Assembly: GCA_900544335.1 (NCBI GenBank)
Contig: UQUS01000002.1
Location: forward strand, 16,952 to 80,951
Length of the DNA stretch: 64,000 nt
Source of the DNA: an uncultured Sutterella sp.
Lineage (GTDB): Bacteria; Pseudomonadota; Gammaproteobacteria; Burkholderiales; Burkholderiaceae_F
Direction of reading: 5' to 3'
Shown here: piece by piece, positions 17,802 through 26,604 of the stretch
Numbering within the stretch: position 1 is the first letter of the stretch
Layout of the letters: each line of letters begins with the position of its first letter
Position numbers and translations under genes: made by a program
The notes under the pieces: generated by a model
Databases searched by the model: none
What the model was told of the DNA's origin: nothing
What the model saw: only the letters and a program-made list of their open reading frames with translations

Positions 17802-18521
17802 ATGAAAAAAGAGCTCACAGCTGAACAGATTGAGGAACTTAAAAAGCGTCACATCCGGAGTTTCGTGATGCGGCGCGGACACATCTCCTCGGCTCAGGAA
17901 CGCGCCTTGGAAGAACTTTTTCCTCGGTACAGCGTGGCGTACGAAAAGCGTCTTATCAATCCCGAAACGCTTTTTCACCGCACGGCTCCGTTCGTTTTGG
18001 AAATCGGTTGCGGCATGGGAGAAACAACGGCCGCCATTGCCGCCGCTCATCCGGAAATCGACTTTCTCGGTTGCGAGGTGTTCGCCGCCGGCGTCGGTGC
18101 TTTGTGCCTACGCATCCAAGAGCTTTCGCTTACAAATATCCGGATTGCCCGGCACGATGCGGTCGAGGTGGTTCGCGACATGATTGCCCCGGATTCGCTA
18201 TCCGGAATCCATATCTTCTTTCCCGATCCTTGGAGAAAAGCACGGCACCACAAACGCCGTCTGATTCAAGGACCCTTCGTGCATCTTTTAGCGCAAAAAC
18301 TTGCTCCGGGCGGATACCTACACTGCGCCACGGACTGGGAAAACTACGCCGAACAGATGCTCGATGTTTTACAAAGCGAATCGCTTTTAACGAATGCACA
18401 CGGCTCGGGCTTTTCGCCCGTACAGGCCAATCCTTTGTGCGAGCGGCCGAGAACCAAGTTTCAGGCGCGCGGCGAGGGCTTAGGTTACGGAATCTGGGAC
18501 TTAGTGTTCACACGCCGTTAA
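17802..18521 (+). CDS. trmB: tRNA (guanine-N7-)-methyltransferase
   Basis: Makes m7G46 in tRNA. 239 residues. SAM loop LEIGCGMGETT, FLGCEVFAAGVG, and the TrmB signature IFFPDPWRKARHHKRRL are all present, as is HCATDWENYAEQML. ATG at 17802 begins 20 bases past the terminator, so it likely has its own promoter. Converges with the macrodomain gene, overlapping by 4 bases. Confidence 0.95.
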   Translation: MKKELTAEQIEELKKRHIRSFVMRRGHISSAQERALEELFPRYSVAYEKRLINPETLFHRTAPFVLEIGCGMGETTAAIAAAHPEIDFLGCEVFAAGVGALCLRIQELSLTNIRIARHDAVEVVRDMIAPDSLSGIHIFFPDPWRKARHHKRRLIQGPFVHLLAQKLAPGGYLHCATDWENYAEQMLDVLQSESLLTNAHGSGFSPVQANPLCERPRTKFQARGEGLGYGIWDLVFTRR

Positions 18522-19045
18522 TTAAGGCTCTCGGCATACGGCAAGCCGAGATTGTCTAGCGTTTGCGTATAAACGATTCGAGCCGCCTCGTTAAAGCAGC
18601 AGAAAACAACCTTTCCCGCAAACGGGTGATTTGTCACGATTTCGATGGCAATCCGGCAAGCCTTTTCAAGCGGAAAGCGATAGACCCCGCAACTGATGCA
18701 CGGGAAAGCCACGGACGAAAAGCCCTGCTCTTGGGAAAGCGTAAGCGCCGTCTTGTAGCAAGAACGCAGAAGTTCTTCTTCGCCGCTCACCCCGCCCTTC
18801 CACACGGGGCCGACCGTATGAATCACGTACCGGGCTTTTAAGTGAAAGCCCGGTGTCAGGCGACTTTGACCAGTCGGGCATCCGCCGAGCGTAGCGCAAT
18901 AGCGCCGAAGCTCAGGGCCGGCCGCTTTATGAATCGCCCCATCAACACCCGCGCCTCCCAAAAGAGTGTTGTTGGCCGCATTCACAATCGCATCGACGAT
19001 AAGCTTTGTAATGTCGCCGCGAATCACAATCAGTTGCTTTGTCAT
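18518..19045 (-). CDS. Macrodomain protein, O-acetyl-ADP-ribose deacetylase-like
   Basis: 175 residues forming one macrodomain of the MacroD/YmdB type: GDITKLIVDAIVNAANN, then LLGGAGVDGAIHKAAG with the catalytic Asp and Gly loop, and FPCISCGVYRFP for the distal ribose. It likely hydrolyses O-acetyl-ADP-ribose or removes ADP-ribose from proteins. Ribosome site AAGGAACCCC. Nine bases after murA on the same strand. Confidence 0.9.
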   Translation of the reverse strand: MTKQLIVIRGDITKLIVDAIVNAANNTLLGGAGVDGAIHKAAGPELRRYCATLGGCPTGQSRLTPGFHLKARYVIHTVGPVWKGGVSGEEELLRSCYKTALTLSQEQGFSSVAFPCISCGVYRFPLEKACRIAIEIVTNHPFAGKVVFCCFNEAARIVYTQTLDNLGLPYAESLN

Positions 19046-19054
19046 CGGGGTTCC

Positions 19055-20308
19055 TTAATCGATACGAACAATGTCGGCCCCGAGACCCTTGAGCTTTTGC
19101 TCGATGTGTTCATAGCCGCGATCTAAGTGGTAAATCCGGTCGACGACAGTCTGACCGCGTGCCGCAAGACCTGCAATCACAAGAGAAGCCGAGGCTCTTA
19201 GGTCCGTTGCCATCACGTTGGCTCCCTCAAGATGCTCGACGCCGCGCACCACGGCAGTATGACCGTCTACGGTAATGTCGGCGCCCATGCGCTGCAATTC
19301 GGGCACGTGCATAAAGCGATTTTCGAAGATGGTTTCCACAATGCGACCGCTTCCTTCGGCCACGGCATTGACGGCCATAAACTGTGCCTGCATGTCGGTC
19401 GGAAATCCCGGATGCGGACTCGTACGGATATCGACGGCGCGAGGACGCGCATCGGCTTTGATGCGAATCCAATCGGCGCCGGTTTGAACCGTGGCGCCGC
19501 AAGCTCTTAATTTATCGATGACGGCATCGAGCGTTGACGGAGCAGCCTGCGTGACAAGGACGTCGCCGCGTGTAGCCACGGCCGCACACAGGAACGTTCC
19601 CGTTTCGATGCGATCGGGGAGCACCGAGTATTCGCACCCGTGCAAGCTCGGAACGCCTTCAATGACGATACGCACCGTTCCGGCACCTTCGATGTGCGCT
19701 CCCATGGCACTTAAACACCGCGCCAAATCCACCACTTCCGGTTCGCGCGCGGCATTTTCAATAACCGTTTTGCCTTCGGCCAGCACGGCCGCCATCATGA
19801 TGTTTTCCGTTCCCGTAACCGTGACCATATCGGTCACGACATTGCACCCCTGAAGGCGACGCACCGAGGCGTCAACATAGCCGTGGTCGATGGCAATGTC
19901 GGCCCCCATCTTTTTTAAGGCCTTGATGTGTTGGTCGACGGGGCGAGCTCCGATGGAGCACCCTCCGGGAAGAGAAACCCGTGCCGTCCCGAAACGCGTG
20001 ACAAGGGGCCCCAAAACCATAATCGAGGCCCGCATGGTTTTGACTAAATCGTACGGGGCCTCGGTGCTTGTCACGGCATCGGCTTTAAGACGCACCGTAT
20101 CGGCATCAAGACGCGCAAACGAAACCCCCATACCGGCTAAAAGACGCCCCATCGTTCGAACGTCGGCCAAATCCGGCATGTTGTGCAGAATCACTTCGTC
20201 CGAGGTTAAGAGGGACGCTGCCAAAATCGGCAAGGCGGCGTTTTTCGCACCCGACGCACGAACTTGTCCGACCAGGCGAGACCCGCCGACAATCTTCAGT
20301 TTTTGCAT
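19055..20308 (-). CDS. murA: UDP-N-acetylglucosamine 1-carboxyvinyltransferase
   Basis: First committed step of murein synthesis. 417 residues. Catalytic, fosfomycin-target Cys117 lies in SLPGGCSIGARPVDQHI; Lys22 and Asn23 in SGAKNAALPI; C-terminal DRIYHLDRGYEHIEQKLKG. All are intact. Ends the segment of reverse genes with the macrodomain gene downstream in the same transcript. Confidence 0.97.
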   Translation of the reverse strand: MQKLKIVGGSRLVGQVRASGAKNAALPILAASLLTSDEVILHNMPDLADVRTMGRLLAGMGVSFARLDADTVRLKADAVTSTEAPYDLVKTMRASIMVLGPLVTRFGTARVSLPGGCSIGARPVDQHIKALKKMGADIAIDHGYVDASVRRLQGCNVVTDMVTVTGTENIMMAAVLAEGKTVIENAAREPEVVDLARCLSAMGAHIEGAGTVRIVIEGVPSLHGCEYSVLPDRIETGTFLCAAVATRGDVLVTQAAPSTLDAVIDKLRACGATVQTGADWIRIKADARPRAVDIRTSPHPGFPTDMQAQFMAVNAVAEGSGRIVETIFENRFMHVPELQRMGADITVDGHTAVVRGVEHLEGANVMATDLRASASLVIAGLAARGQTVVDRIYHLDRGYEHIEQKLKGLGADIVRID

Positions 20309-20366
20309 ACTTTACTATCCGAATACTCGAAAATTCTTTTTGTAAGGGGCAATTGTACAAAACCGC

Positions 20367-21185
20367 CTAGTGCTTCCACAGATCGACGAAGTGATGGATC
20401 GGTCCGTGCCCCTTGCCGCAATCGAGCGCATCGGAAGAGCCGATGGCTCGAGCCATCCACGCTTGCGTGAGTGCAAACGCCTCTTTGAGGTTTCCCGTGC
20501 GCGCCAGCGTCGCTGCAAGATACGACGACATCGCACAACCCGTACCGTGCGTGTTTTTTGTATTGCATCGCGCACTGACAATCTGCGTCACGTCCTTGCC
20601 GTCAAAAAGAACGTCTCGGCACCGTTCGCCTGTTAAATGACCGCCTTTAACAAGCACGGCACACGTGCCGCCCGAAAGTTCAAATAGGTCTTTTGCAGCC
20701 TGAATCATTTGATCTTCTTGCGTCACGGGGCGACCGAGTAAGACGCCCGCTTCCGGCAAATTGGGCGTTAGGACGCTGGCAATCGGAAGGAGCTGTGTCT
20801 TAAGAGCCTGAACCGCCTCGGGGGCTAAAAGCGCATCGCCGCTTTTGGCCACCATCACGGGGTCTAAAACAATCCAGCGCGGTTTCCAGTAGCTTAGTCT
20901 CTCGGCCACCGCCGCAATGACTTGCGAATCGGCGAGCATACCGATTTTGACGGCGTCAATCCGTACATCGGAAAAAAGCGTATCGATCTGCTGCCGAATA
21001 AAAGCACCGGGAATCGGAAAGACTCCCGTCACGGCACAGGTGTTTTGTGCCGTAAGCGCCGTAACAACGCCCGTGCCGTACACGCCGGCCGCACTGAAGC
21101 TTTTGATATCGGCTAAAAGACCGGCTCCCCCCGACGGGTCGACTCCGGCAATCGATACAACATTTTTTATGTCGCTTTTTCCCAT
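20367..21185 (-). CDS. thiD: Hydroxymethylpyrimidine/phosphomethylpyrimidine kinase
   Basis: Phosphorylates HMP to HMP-PP for thiamine synthesis. 272 residues, ribokinase-like fold: SIAGVDPSGGAGLLADIKSF near the N-terminus, LDPVMVAKSGD, and the anion hole NTHGTGCAMSSYLAA. Overlaps waaA by 19 bases. No TPP riboswitch was recognised upstream and no other thi gene is nearby. Confidence 0.93.
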   Translation of the reverse strand: MGKSDIKNVVSIAGVDPSGGAGLLADIKSFSAAGVYGTGVVTALTAQNTCAVTGVFPIPGAFIRQQIDTLFSDVRIDAVKIGMLADSQVIAAVAERLSYWKPRWIVLDPVMVAKSGDALLAPEAVQALKTQLLPIASVLTPNLPEAGVLLGRPVTQEDQMIQAAKDLFELSGGTCAVLVKGGHLTGERCRDVLFDGKDVTQIVSARCNTKNTHGTGCAMSSYLAATLARTGNLKEAFALTQAWMARAIGSSDALDCGKGHGPIHHFVDLWKH

Positions 21186-22438
21186 AGTTGTGCGATTTCT
21201 CCCATCATTTTTTCCGTTGCTCCCGTGTAGCGAGCGGCAAAGGCCAGTGCTTTGGCCGAGCGCTCTTTTAAGGCTCCGTCATGAAGCCATGTGTCGGCCA
21301 AGCGAAGAGCTTCTCGCGGCGTCTTAACACGCGAGGCTGCCCCGAGAGTCACGGCATCCTCCGCGGGCTTGGCAAAATTAAAGGTCGAGGGCCCGACAAT
21401 CACGGGTACCCCCGTTGCGGCCGGCTCGATAAGATTTTGCGATCCGAAATTGCCGAAACTGCCGCCCATTAAGCACACGTCGCCTAAAGCGCAGTTAAAG
21501 CTCATTTCCCCTAACGTATCGGCTAGGACAACACGCACACGACGCGCGGCTTCGAGTAAGTCGGGCGTCGCCGTCTTTCTCGCATAGGTAATCCCCCGCT
21601 CTTTGAGTAGCCCTTCGACCTCGTCAAAGCGTTGCGGATGGCGCGGCACAAGCCACACCAACGCCTTCGTGTCCAGCGCATCGAGAGCATCGAGAAACAA
21701 AGCTTCTTCACCTTGTCGCGTGCTCGCAAGAAGAACAATCGGACGGGAAATTGCCGCTTTTAGAGCAAAAGCTTTCTTTTGCTGAGCGGCATCGGGACGA
21801 ATATCAAATTTGACGGACCCGCAAACACGGATGTTTTTCGCTCCGAGGCTCGCAAGACGCTCTTTATCGGCCTCGCTTTGAGCCAATACCAGCGAAAAAG
21901 CGGCAAAGGCCGGTTGCATGACACTCGGGAATCGAGCCGCCTGCCGGCGGGATTTTTCCGACTCGCGCGCATTGGCTAACACCACCGGAATCGAGCGCGC
22001 CTTGGCCGCTTCCATCAGGTTCGGCCACACTTCCGTTTCCATGATAATGCCCATCTTCGGACGTGTTTGATCGAAAAACCGAGCGGTAAGTTCCGGCGTG
22101 TCATACGGCAAATAACACTGCGTGATGCGACCGGGCCAAGCATCTGTCAACTTCTTCCCGATTTCTCGCCCGGTCGGTGTCATGCACGTTAAGAGAATCT
22201 CGCTGTCCGGATAACGCGTCAAGAATTGCCCGATCAGCGTCCGTGAAGCCAAAGTCTCGCCGACGCTGACGGCATGAAACCACAGGCGCGGGCGCGCTGT
22301 CGGCGCAGGAAACGGACGCCATCCGAAGCGCTCGTCCCAGTGCTCCAAGTACTCCGGTTGCTTTTTAGCTCGATGCCGCAGATACAACTTAGCTATCGGT
22401 AACGCCATGCGTGTCAACACCCGATAAATCCGACTCAT
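21167..22438 (-). CDS. waaA: 3-deoxy-D-manno-octulosonic acid transferase
   Basis: GT-B glycosyltransferase that adds Kdo to lipid IVA. 423 residues from the ATG at 22438, which has GGGGGAG just upstream and gives MSRIYRVLTRMALPIAKLY, a normal N-terminus; the open frame extends further. Conserved blocks are WFHAVSVGE, the GxxMETEVWPN motif and GSFGNFGSQNLIEPAA. Its product is used by the heptose pathway genes 2 kb away. Overlaps thiD by 19 bases. Confidence 0.94.
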   Translation of the reverse strand: MSRIYRVLTRMALPIAKLYLRHRAKKQPEYLEHWDERFGWRPFPAPTARPRLWFHAVSVGETLASRTLIGQFLTRYPDSEILLTCMTPTGREIGKKLTDAWPGRITQCYLPYDTPELTARFFDQTRPKMGIIMETEVWPNLMEAAKARSIPVVLANARESEKSRRQAARFPSVMQPAFAAFSLVLAQSEADKERLASLGAKNIRVCGSVKFDIRPDAAQQKKAFALKAAISRPIVLLASTRQGEEALFLDALDALDTKALVWLVPRHPQRFDEVEGLLKERGITYARKTATPDLLEAARRVRVVLADTLGEMSFNCALGDVCLMGGSFGNFGSQNLIEPAATGVPVIVGPSTFNFAKPAEDAVTLGAASRVKTPREALRLADTWLHDGALKERSAKALAFAARYTGATEKMMGEIAQLWEKAT

Positions 22439-22514
22439 CTTTCTCCCCCGAAGCCGCACGACGCGGCGCTTTTCGTGCGTCGCGAAGTCTAGCATTGAAG
22501 CCGCTAGGGGCTTA

Positions 22515-23486
22515 CTAACGCCGATTGAGGAAATCGAGCCAATCGCTTCCGGAATCAGGGGCCGGAATGACCTTAACATCCAAGCCTTTCAGGGACAAGC
22601 GATGCGCCAAAGTGAACGCTCCGGCGCACCCGGCCATATTGGCATCGTTGTCTGCATAGATGCGGACACGTTTTACCGTACTCGGAAGTTCGGAGACGGC
22701 AGCCAAATTCGTCACGCCGAGGCTGGCCCAAACGGGAAGAGAAAAAAGCTGCGCACACGCTAAGGCCGTTTCAATGCCTTCTGCCAAACCCAGAATATCC
22801 ACGGGGCACCCGAAACGCACTAAAGCGACTTTAATCGGTCCTTCCATCAGTTTCTTGGGACTCGGGACCGGAGCCTTCTTCCCGTCAAATAGATACGTGC
22901 GATGCAAATTGACAACCTGACCGGTCGCATCGGTCACGCGAGAGAGCATCGTCGGATAGACCCCGATAAGAGCGCCTTGCTCATCGTGATACTCAAGCCC
23001 GGGATGACAACGAACCTCAAAACCGGCAAGCGTCGGATCAAGCCCGCGCCCTGTGAGATACCTCCAGACGGCGTCGCCCGGACAAATCGGCTTGGCTTGT
23101 GCCCAAAGACGCGTGATTTTGCGCAGTCGCTCGCGCTCGGGAGACTCGGTCGGAGCCTGCGGACTTTTTTCACTCGGTTCTGCCGTTTTCGGAACAATGC
23201 CGCAAAAACGTTCGACGAATTCCAAGGCTTGTACGAACCCCTTGCCCTGCACCTTCATCAAAAGCGAGAAGCCGTCTCCGCCGCCGCAACCGCGGCAAAA
23301 ATACGTTCCGTCCCCGTCCCTATCTAAAAAGGAAAAGCGATCGGTTCCTCCGCAAGCCGGGCAGGGCTTGTTTTGCTTGGCTAAAAGTTCTTCCGATACT
23401 CCGGCGGCTAAAAGAATTGCCTTCCAACGGCCTCGGGCAAGCGATTTTGCCCAGGAGACTCGCTGCGCAAATGCTGCGTCTTGCAT
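22515..23486 (-). CDS. Solitary zinc-finger/toprim primase-like protein of the phage P4 alpha type
   Basis: 323 residues. N-terminal zinc ribbon CPACGGTDRFSF and CRGCGGGDGFSL (residues about 40-75), a central region with LWAQAKPICPGDAVWRYLTG, and a C-terminal toprim domain (LGLAEGIETALAC for the Glu, IYADNDANMAG for the Asp pair). This is the primase half of mobile-element primase-helicases; no helicase domain is attached. The ribosome site AAGGAGG is perfect, so it appears expressed. It sits 76 bases upstream of waaA with no integrase or phage genes beside it. Probably a relic or domesticated piece of a mobile element. Confidence 0.82.
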   Translation of the reverse strand: MQDAAFAQRVSWAKSLARGRWKAILLAAGVSEELLAKQNKPCPACGGTDRFSFLDRDGDGTYFCRGCGGGDGFSLLMKVQGKGFVQALEFVERFCGIVPKTAEPSEKSPQAPTESPERERLRKITRLWAQAKPICPGDAVWRYLTGRGLDPTLAGFEVRCHPGLEYHDEQGALIGVYPTMLSRVTDATGQVVNLHRTYLFDGKKAPVPSPKKLMEGPIKVALVRFGCPVDILGLAEGIETALACAQLFSLPVWASLGVTNLAAVSELPSTVKRVRIYADNDANMAGCAGAFTLAHRLSLKGLDVKVIPAPDSGSDWLDFLNRR

Positions 23487-23737
23487 ACTGCCTCCTTATC
23501 GTTTCTTATGGGAAAGACTACCGATTTTCAAAGAAAATTGCGCGGTTTGTCCCTTGATTTCTTTCGTGCTTTTACTCCCATGTGCTCTTGCGCGACAAGC
23601 CTGAGGGGCCGAGCGTCTTGTGTCGGCGTTAAATCCGCTCCCGCACAACAATCGAACTCGGACTAAACTGCGAGCGCTTTTTCTTTGAACCTTCGGATCG
23701 ACGAAGCTAGTTCGAGTCCGTTTTTTAGGAGAGTTCC

Positions 23738-23986
23738 ATGGCACTTAACTACATCTGTGTGTTTTGCGGACAAAAAAGCGGCATGCCGTCTTCGCGTTGC
23801 TGCAACTCTCAAAACGGTCGCTTTTTTAACGCAAACCGTTGTCAGTTCATTGCGAACAACCCGGCGCAAAAAGAATTTTTCTGTCGCTTCTGCGGCAAGC
23901 GCTTTCCCTCCATCCTAGCCATGGTCAACACGCCGTGTCCGAAAAGCCCGAGCAAGCGTTGCGTACCGCTCGAAGCCAAGCTTTGA
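23738..23986 (+). CDS. Small cysteine-rich protein with two zinc-ribbon-like motifs
   Basis: 82 residues. Two repeats of the same pattern: YICVFCGQKSG with CC and C downstream, then FFCRFCGKRFPS with C-P and C downstream, giving ten cysteines, eight or so in paired CxxC or spaced positions. TAGGAGAG lies 7 bases before the ATG, supporting expression. No family recognised. Divergent from the primase-like gene and 137 bases ahead of hldA. A DNA- or RNA-binding or metal-handling role is a guess from the cysteine pattern only. Confidence 0.65.
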   Translation: MALNYICVFCGQKSGMPSSRCCNSQNGRFFNANRCQFIANNPAQKEFFCRFCGKRFPSILAMVNTPCPKSPSKRCVPLEAKL

Positions 23987-24122
23987 AATCGCATTGAGAA
24001 ACCATGCGTTCTTGAAGTTTTCCTGCAAAAAAACCGTTTGCCGCGCCGTTTAAGCGAGTGACGGAACGGTAAAATGACACGACTTGCAACGTTTTCCCAT
24101 AGCTTTTCCGCTGATACGATTC

Positions 24123-25049
24123 ATGGATAAACAACTCCTTGCAAAAAAACGAGTTTTAATTGTCGGCGACTCCATGCTCGACAAATACTGGTTCGGCGAT
24201 GCCAACCGTATTTCTCCGGAAGCTCCCGTTCCCGTGGTGCGCATTGTCCGCTCCGATGAGCGACTCGGAGGGGCGGCCAACGTGGCGCTGAACGTTGCGA
24301 GTCTCGGCGTTCGCACAACGCTCATGGGCGTCGTCGGTAACGACGAAAACGGAGCCAAACTTCAGGAGCTTTTAGAAAAAGCCGGCATTTCGTCACGCTT
24401 AAGTATCGATGCCGATCGCAAAACCATCCTTAAGTTACGCATCGTTGCCAGGCAACAGCAACTCGTTCGAATCGACTTTGAAGAACACCCGTCCAACGAG
24501 GTTCTTTCCGGACTCCTGACGGACTTTTCCGAAGTGCTCGGAGACTACGACGTGCTGGTCTTATCGGACTACGGCAAAGGCGGTCTCGATTACATTCAGA
24601 GCATGATTGCCATGGCGCGCGAAAAAGGTATCCCTGTCCTCGTCGACCCCAAAGGGGATGACTACGACCGGTATGCCGGAGCAACACTCATTACGCCGAA
24701 CCGCGCAGAATTAGCGCAAGTGACCGGTCAGTGGACAGGCGAAGAGGATTTGGAAAACCGGGCTCAGGCACTACGCGAACGCTTAGGTCTTCAAGCACTT
24801 CTTTTAACACGAAGCGAAGAAGGTATGACACTGTTTACTCAAGACGGGGCACTGACCGTTCCGGCTCAGGCACGCGAGGTGTTCGATGTCTCGGGCGCCG
24901 GCGATACCGTCATTGCCGTCACGGCCGCCATGATTGCCGCCGGTCTGCCGCTCGATCAGACCGTTCGGATTGCCAACCGTGCCGGCGGCATTGTCGTCGG
25001 AAAACTGGGCACGGCATCGGTCTCTTACGGCGAACTTTTCGGAGAATAA
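24123..25049 (+). CDS. hldA: D-glycero-beta-D-manno-heptose-7-phosphate kinase
   Basis: Phosphorylates heptose 7-phosphate to the 1,7-bisphosphate for LPS core. 308 residues from ATG at 24123. PfkB-family: VLIVGDSMLDKYWFGD at the N-terminus, LGGAANVALN, VDPKGDDYDRYAGA, and the anion hole DVSGAGDTVIAV. It is only the kinase half of enterobacterial HldE; the adenylyltransferase domain (HldC) is absent here and must be encoded elsewhere. Two bases separate it from hldD. Confidence 0.93.
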   Translation: MDKQLLAKKRVLIVGDSMLDKYWFGDANRISPEAPVPVVRIVRSDERLGGAANVALNVASLGVRTTLMGVVGNDENGAKLQELLEKAGISSRLSIDADRKTILKLRIVARQQQLVRIDFEEHPSNEVLSGLLTDFSEVLGDYDVLVLSDYGKGGLDYIQSMIAMAREKGIPVLVDPKGDDYDRYAGATLITPNRAELAQVTGQWTGEEDLENRAQALRERLGLQALLLTRSEEGMTLFTQDGALTVPAQAREVFDVSGAGDTVIAVTAAMIAAGLPLDQTVRIANRAGGIVVGKLGTASVSYGELFGE

Positions 25050-25051
25050 CT

Positions 25052-26044
25052 ATGGCTTATCTTGTTACCGGCGCCGCCGGCTTTATCGGTTGCAACAACG
25101 TTCGGGCCTTAAATGCTGCGGGAATTACGGACGTCATCGCCGTGGACAATCTCACGCGCTCGGATAAGTTCGTCAATCTGACAACATGCACGATTAGCGA
25201 CTATTTCGACAAAGTCGACTTTATTGCCCGAGTGCGTGCCGGCAAGGCTCCGAAACCCGAAGCCATCTTCCACCAGGGAGCGTGTTCGGACACCATGCAA
25301 GGCGATGGGCGCTACATGATGGACAATAACTATCGGTATACGCTCGAGCTTTTCGAGTGGGCGCAAACGTTGAAGATTCCGTTTATCTATGCCAGCTCGG
25401 CCGCAACCTACGGTCCCGGTCCTGTTTTCGTCGAAGATGTGCGTTACGAACATCCTTTGAACGTTTACGGCTACTCCAAATACCTTTTCGATCAAGTGTT
25501 GCGGCGTCGGGCTAAGAGTTTGACGGCACCGGTAATCGGACTTCGGTACTTTAACGTCTACGGACCGCACGAGCAGCACAAGGGACGTATGGCAAGCGTT
25601 GCCTTCCACCAGTACTTCCAGTTTAAAAAGGAAAGCAAGGTGCGTCTCTTCGAAGGGTGCCTCGGGTACGGAAACGGCGGGCAGATGCGCGACTTTGTGT
25701 TCGTCGAAGACGTGATTGCCGTTGCCATGCACTTTCTCAATAAACCCGTCAGCGGTATTTATAACTGCGGCACCGGCCGGGCTCAACCCTTTAACGACGT
25801 TGCTTTAAGTGTCGTCAATGCCTTATCTGAGAAAAAGAGAACCCTCAAAGAAGCCGTTGAGGAAGGTCTCATTGAGTACATCCCCTTCCCCGAAGACTTG
25901 AAAGGTAAGTATCAGGCCTATACACAGGCGAATCTTGAAAAGCTGCGCGCCGCCGGTTGCGATGTGCACTTTAAGAGCGTCGAGGAAGGTACGGCCAAAT
26001 ACATGCACTACTTGTCGCAAACCTATCCGACAGGCGATAAATAA
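25052..26044 (+). CDS. hldD: ADP-L-glycero-D-manno-heptose-6-epimerase
   Basis: Epimerises ADP-heptose at C6. 330 residues from ATG at 25052. Short-chain dehydrogenase fold: GAAGFIGCNNVRALN for NADP binding, ASSAATYG, and YGYSKYLFDQ with catalytic Tyr and Lys. HQGACSDT and YFNVYGPHEQHKG are HldD signatures. Overlaps gmhB by one base. Confidence 0.96.
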   Translation: MAYLVTGAAGFIGCNNVRALNAAGITDVIAVDNLTRSDKFVNLTTCTISDYFDKVDFIARVRAGKAPKPEAIFHQGACSDTMQGDGRYMMDNNYRYTLELFEWAQTLKIPFIYASSAATYGPGPVFVEDVRYEHPLNVYGYSKYLFDQVLRRRAKSLTAPVIGLRYFNVYGPHEQHKGRMASVAFHQYFQFKKESKVRLFEGCLGYGNGGQMRDFVFVEDVIAVAMHFLNKPVSGIYNCGTGRAQPFNDVALSVVNALSEKKRTLKEAVEEGLIEYIPFPEDLKGKYQAYTQANLEKLRAAGCDVHFKSVEEGTAKYMHYLSQTYPTGDK

Positions 26045-26604
26045 TGGGGCTACGCGGGGTATTCCTCGATCGGGACGGCGTGATTAACATCGATCACGGC
26101 TACGTGTATCGCATCGAGGACTTTACCCTCATAGACGGAGTCCTTCAGGCGTGTCGCGCTTGGAAAGAGCACGGCTTTGCCCTTGTAATTGTCTCCAATC
26201 AATCGGGAATTGCCCGCGGCTTTTTTACTCCGGCTGATTTAGCCCGCTTAAACGAGCACATCAAAACACTTTTTGACAAAGCCGGTGCCCCGTTATCGGG
26301 CATTTATTGCTGTCCGCACTTAAAAGACGCCCCTGTTGCCGCCTACAACGTTGTCTGTCACTGCCGCAAACCCGAACCCGGACTCTTTTTGCAAGCTGCT
26401 CAGGAGCTTGCCATCGATTTGACGACAAGCATTGCGTTCGGCGATAAGAATCGAGATTTGGAAGCGGCGCATCGAGCCGGCGTTCCGACACGCATTTTGC
26501 TCGGCAAGGACGGTCTAGTTGAACCGACCATCACACCGGATGCGACCGGGACAGCCCGCAATCTTTTACTGGCTACAGAGCGCCTTTTAGCCGGTACTCT
26601 TTAG
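26044..26604 (+). CDS. gmhB: D-glycero-beta-D-manno-heptose-1,7-bisphosphate 7-phosphatase
   Basis: HAD phosphatase acting between HldA and HldC. 186 residues. Nucleophile motif FLDRDGVIN (Asp9, Asp11), VSNQSGIARG, the zinc-binding CCPHLKDAPV...CHCRKPEPG region, and FGDKNRDLEAA. Completes the hldA-hldD-gmhB operon. Converges with terC (4-base overlap). Confidence 0.95.
   Translation: MGLRGVFLDRDGVINIDHGYVYRIEDFTLIDGVLQACRAWKEHGFALVIVSNQSGIARGFFTPADLARLNEHIKTLFDKAGAPLSGIYCCPHLKDAPVAAYNVVCHCRKPEPGLFLQAAQELAIDLTTSIAFGDKNRDLEAAHRAGVPTRILLGKDGLVEPTITPDATGTARNLLLATERLLAGTL

Noticed and set aside
22515..23986. Prophage
   Set aside because: Only one primase-like gene and one small protein; no integrase, capsid, terminase or att repeats seen.
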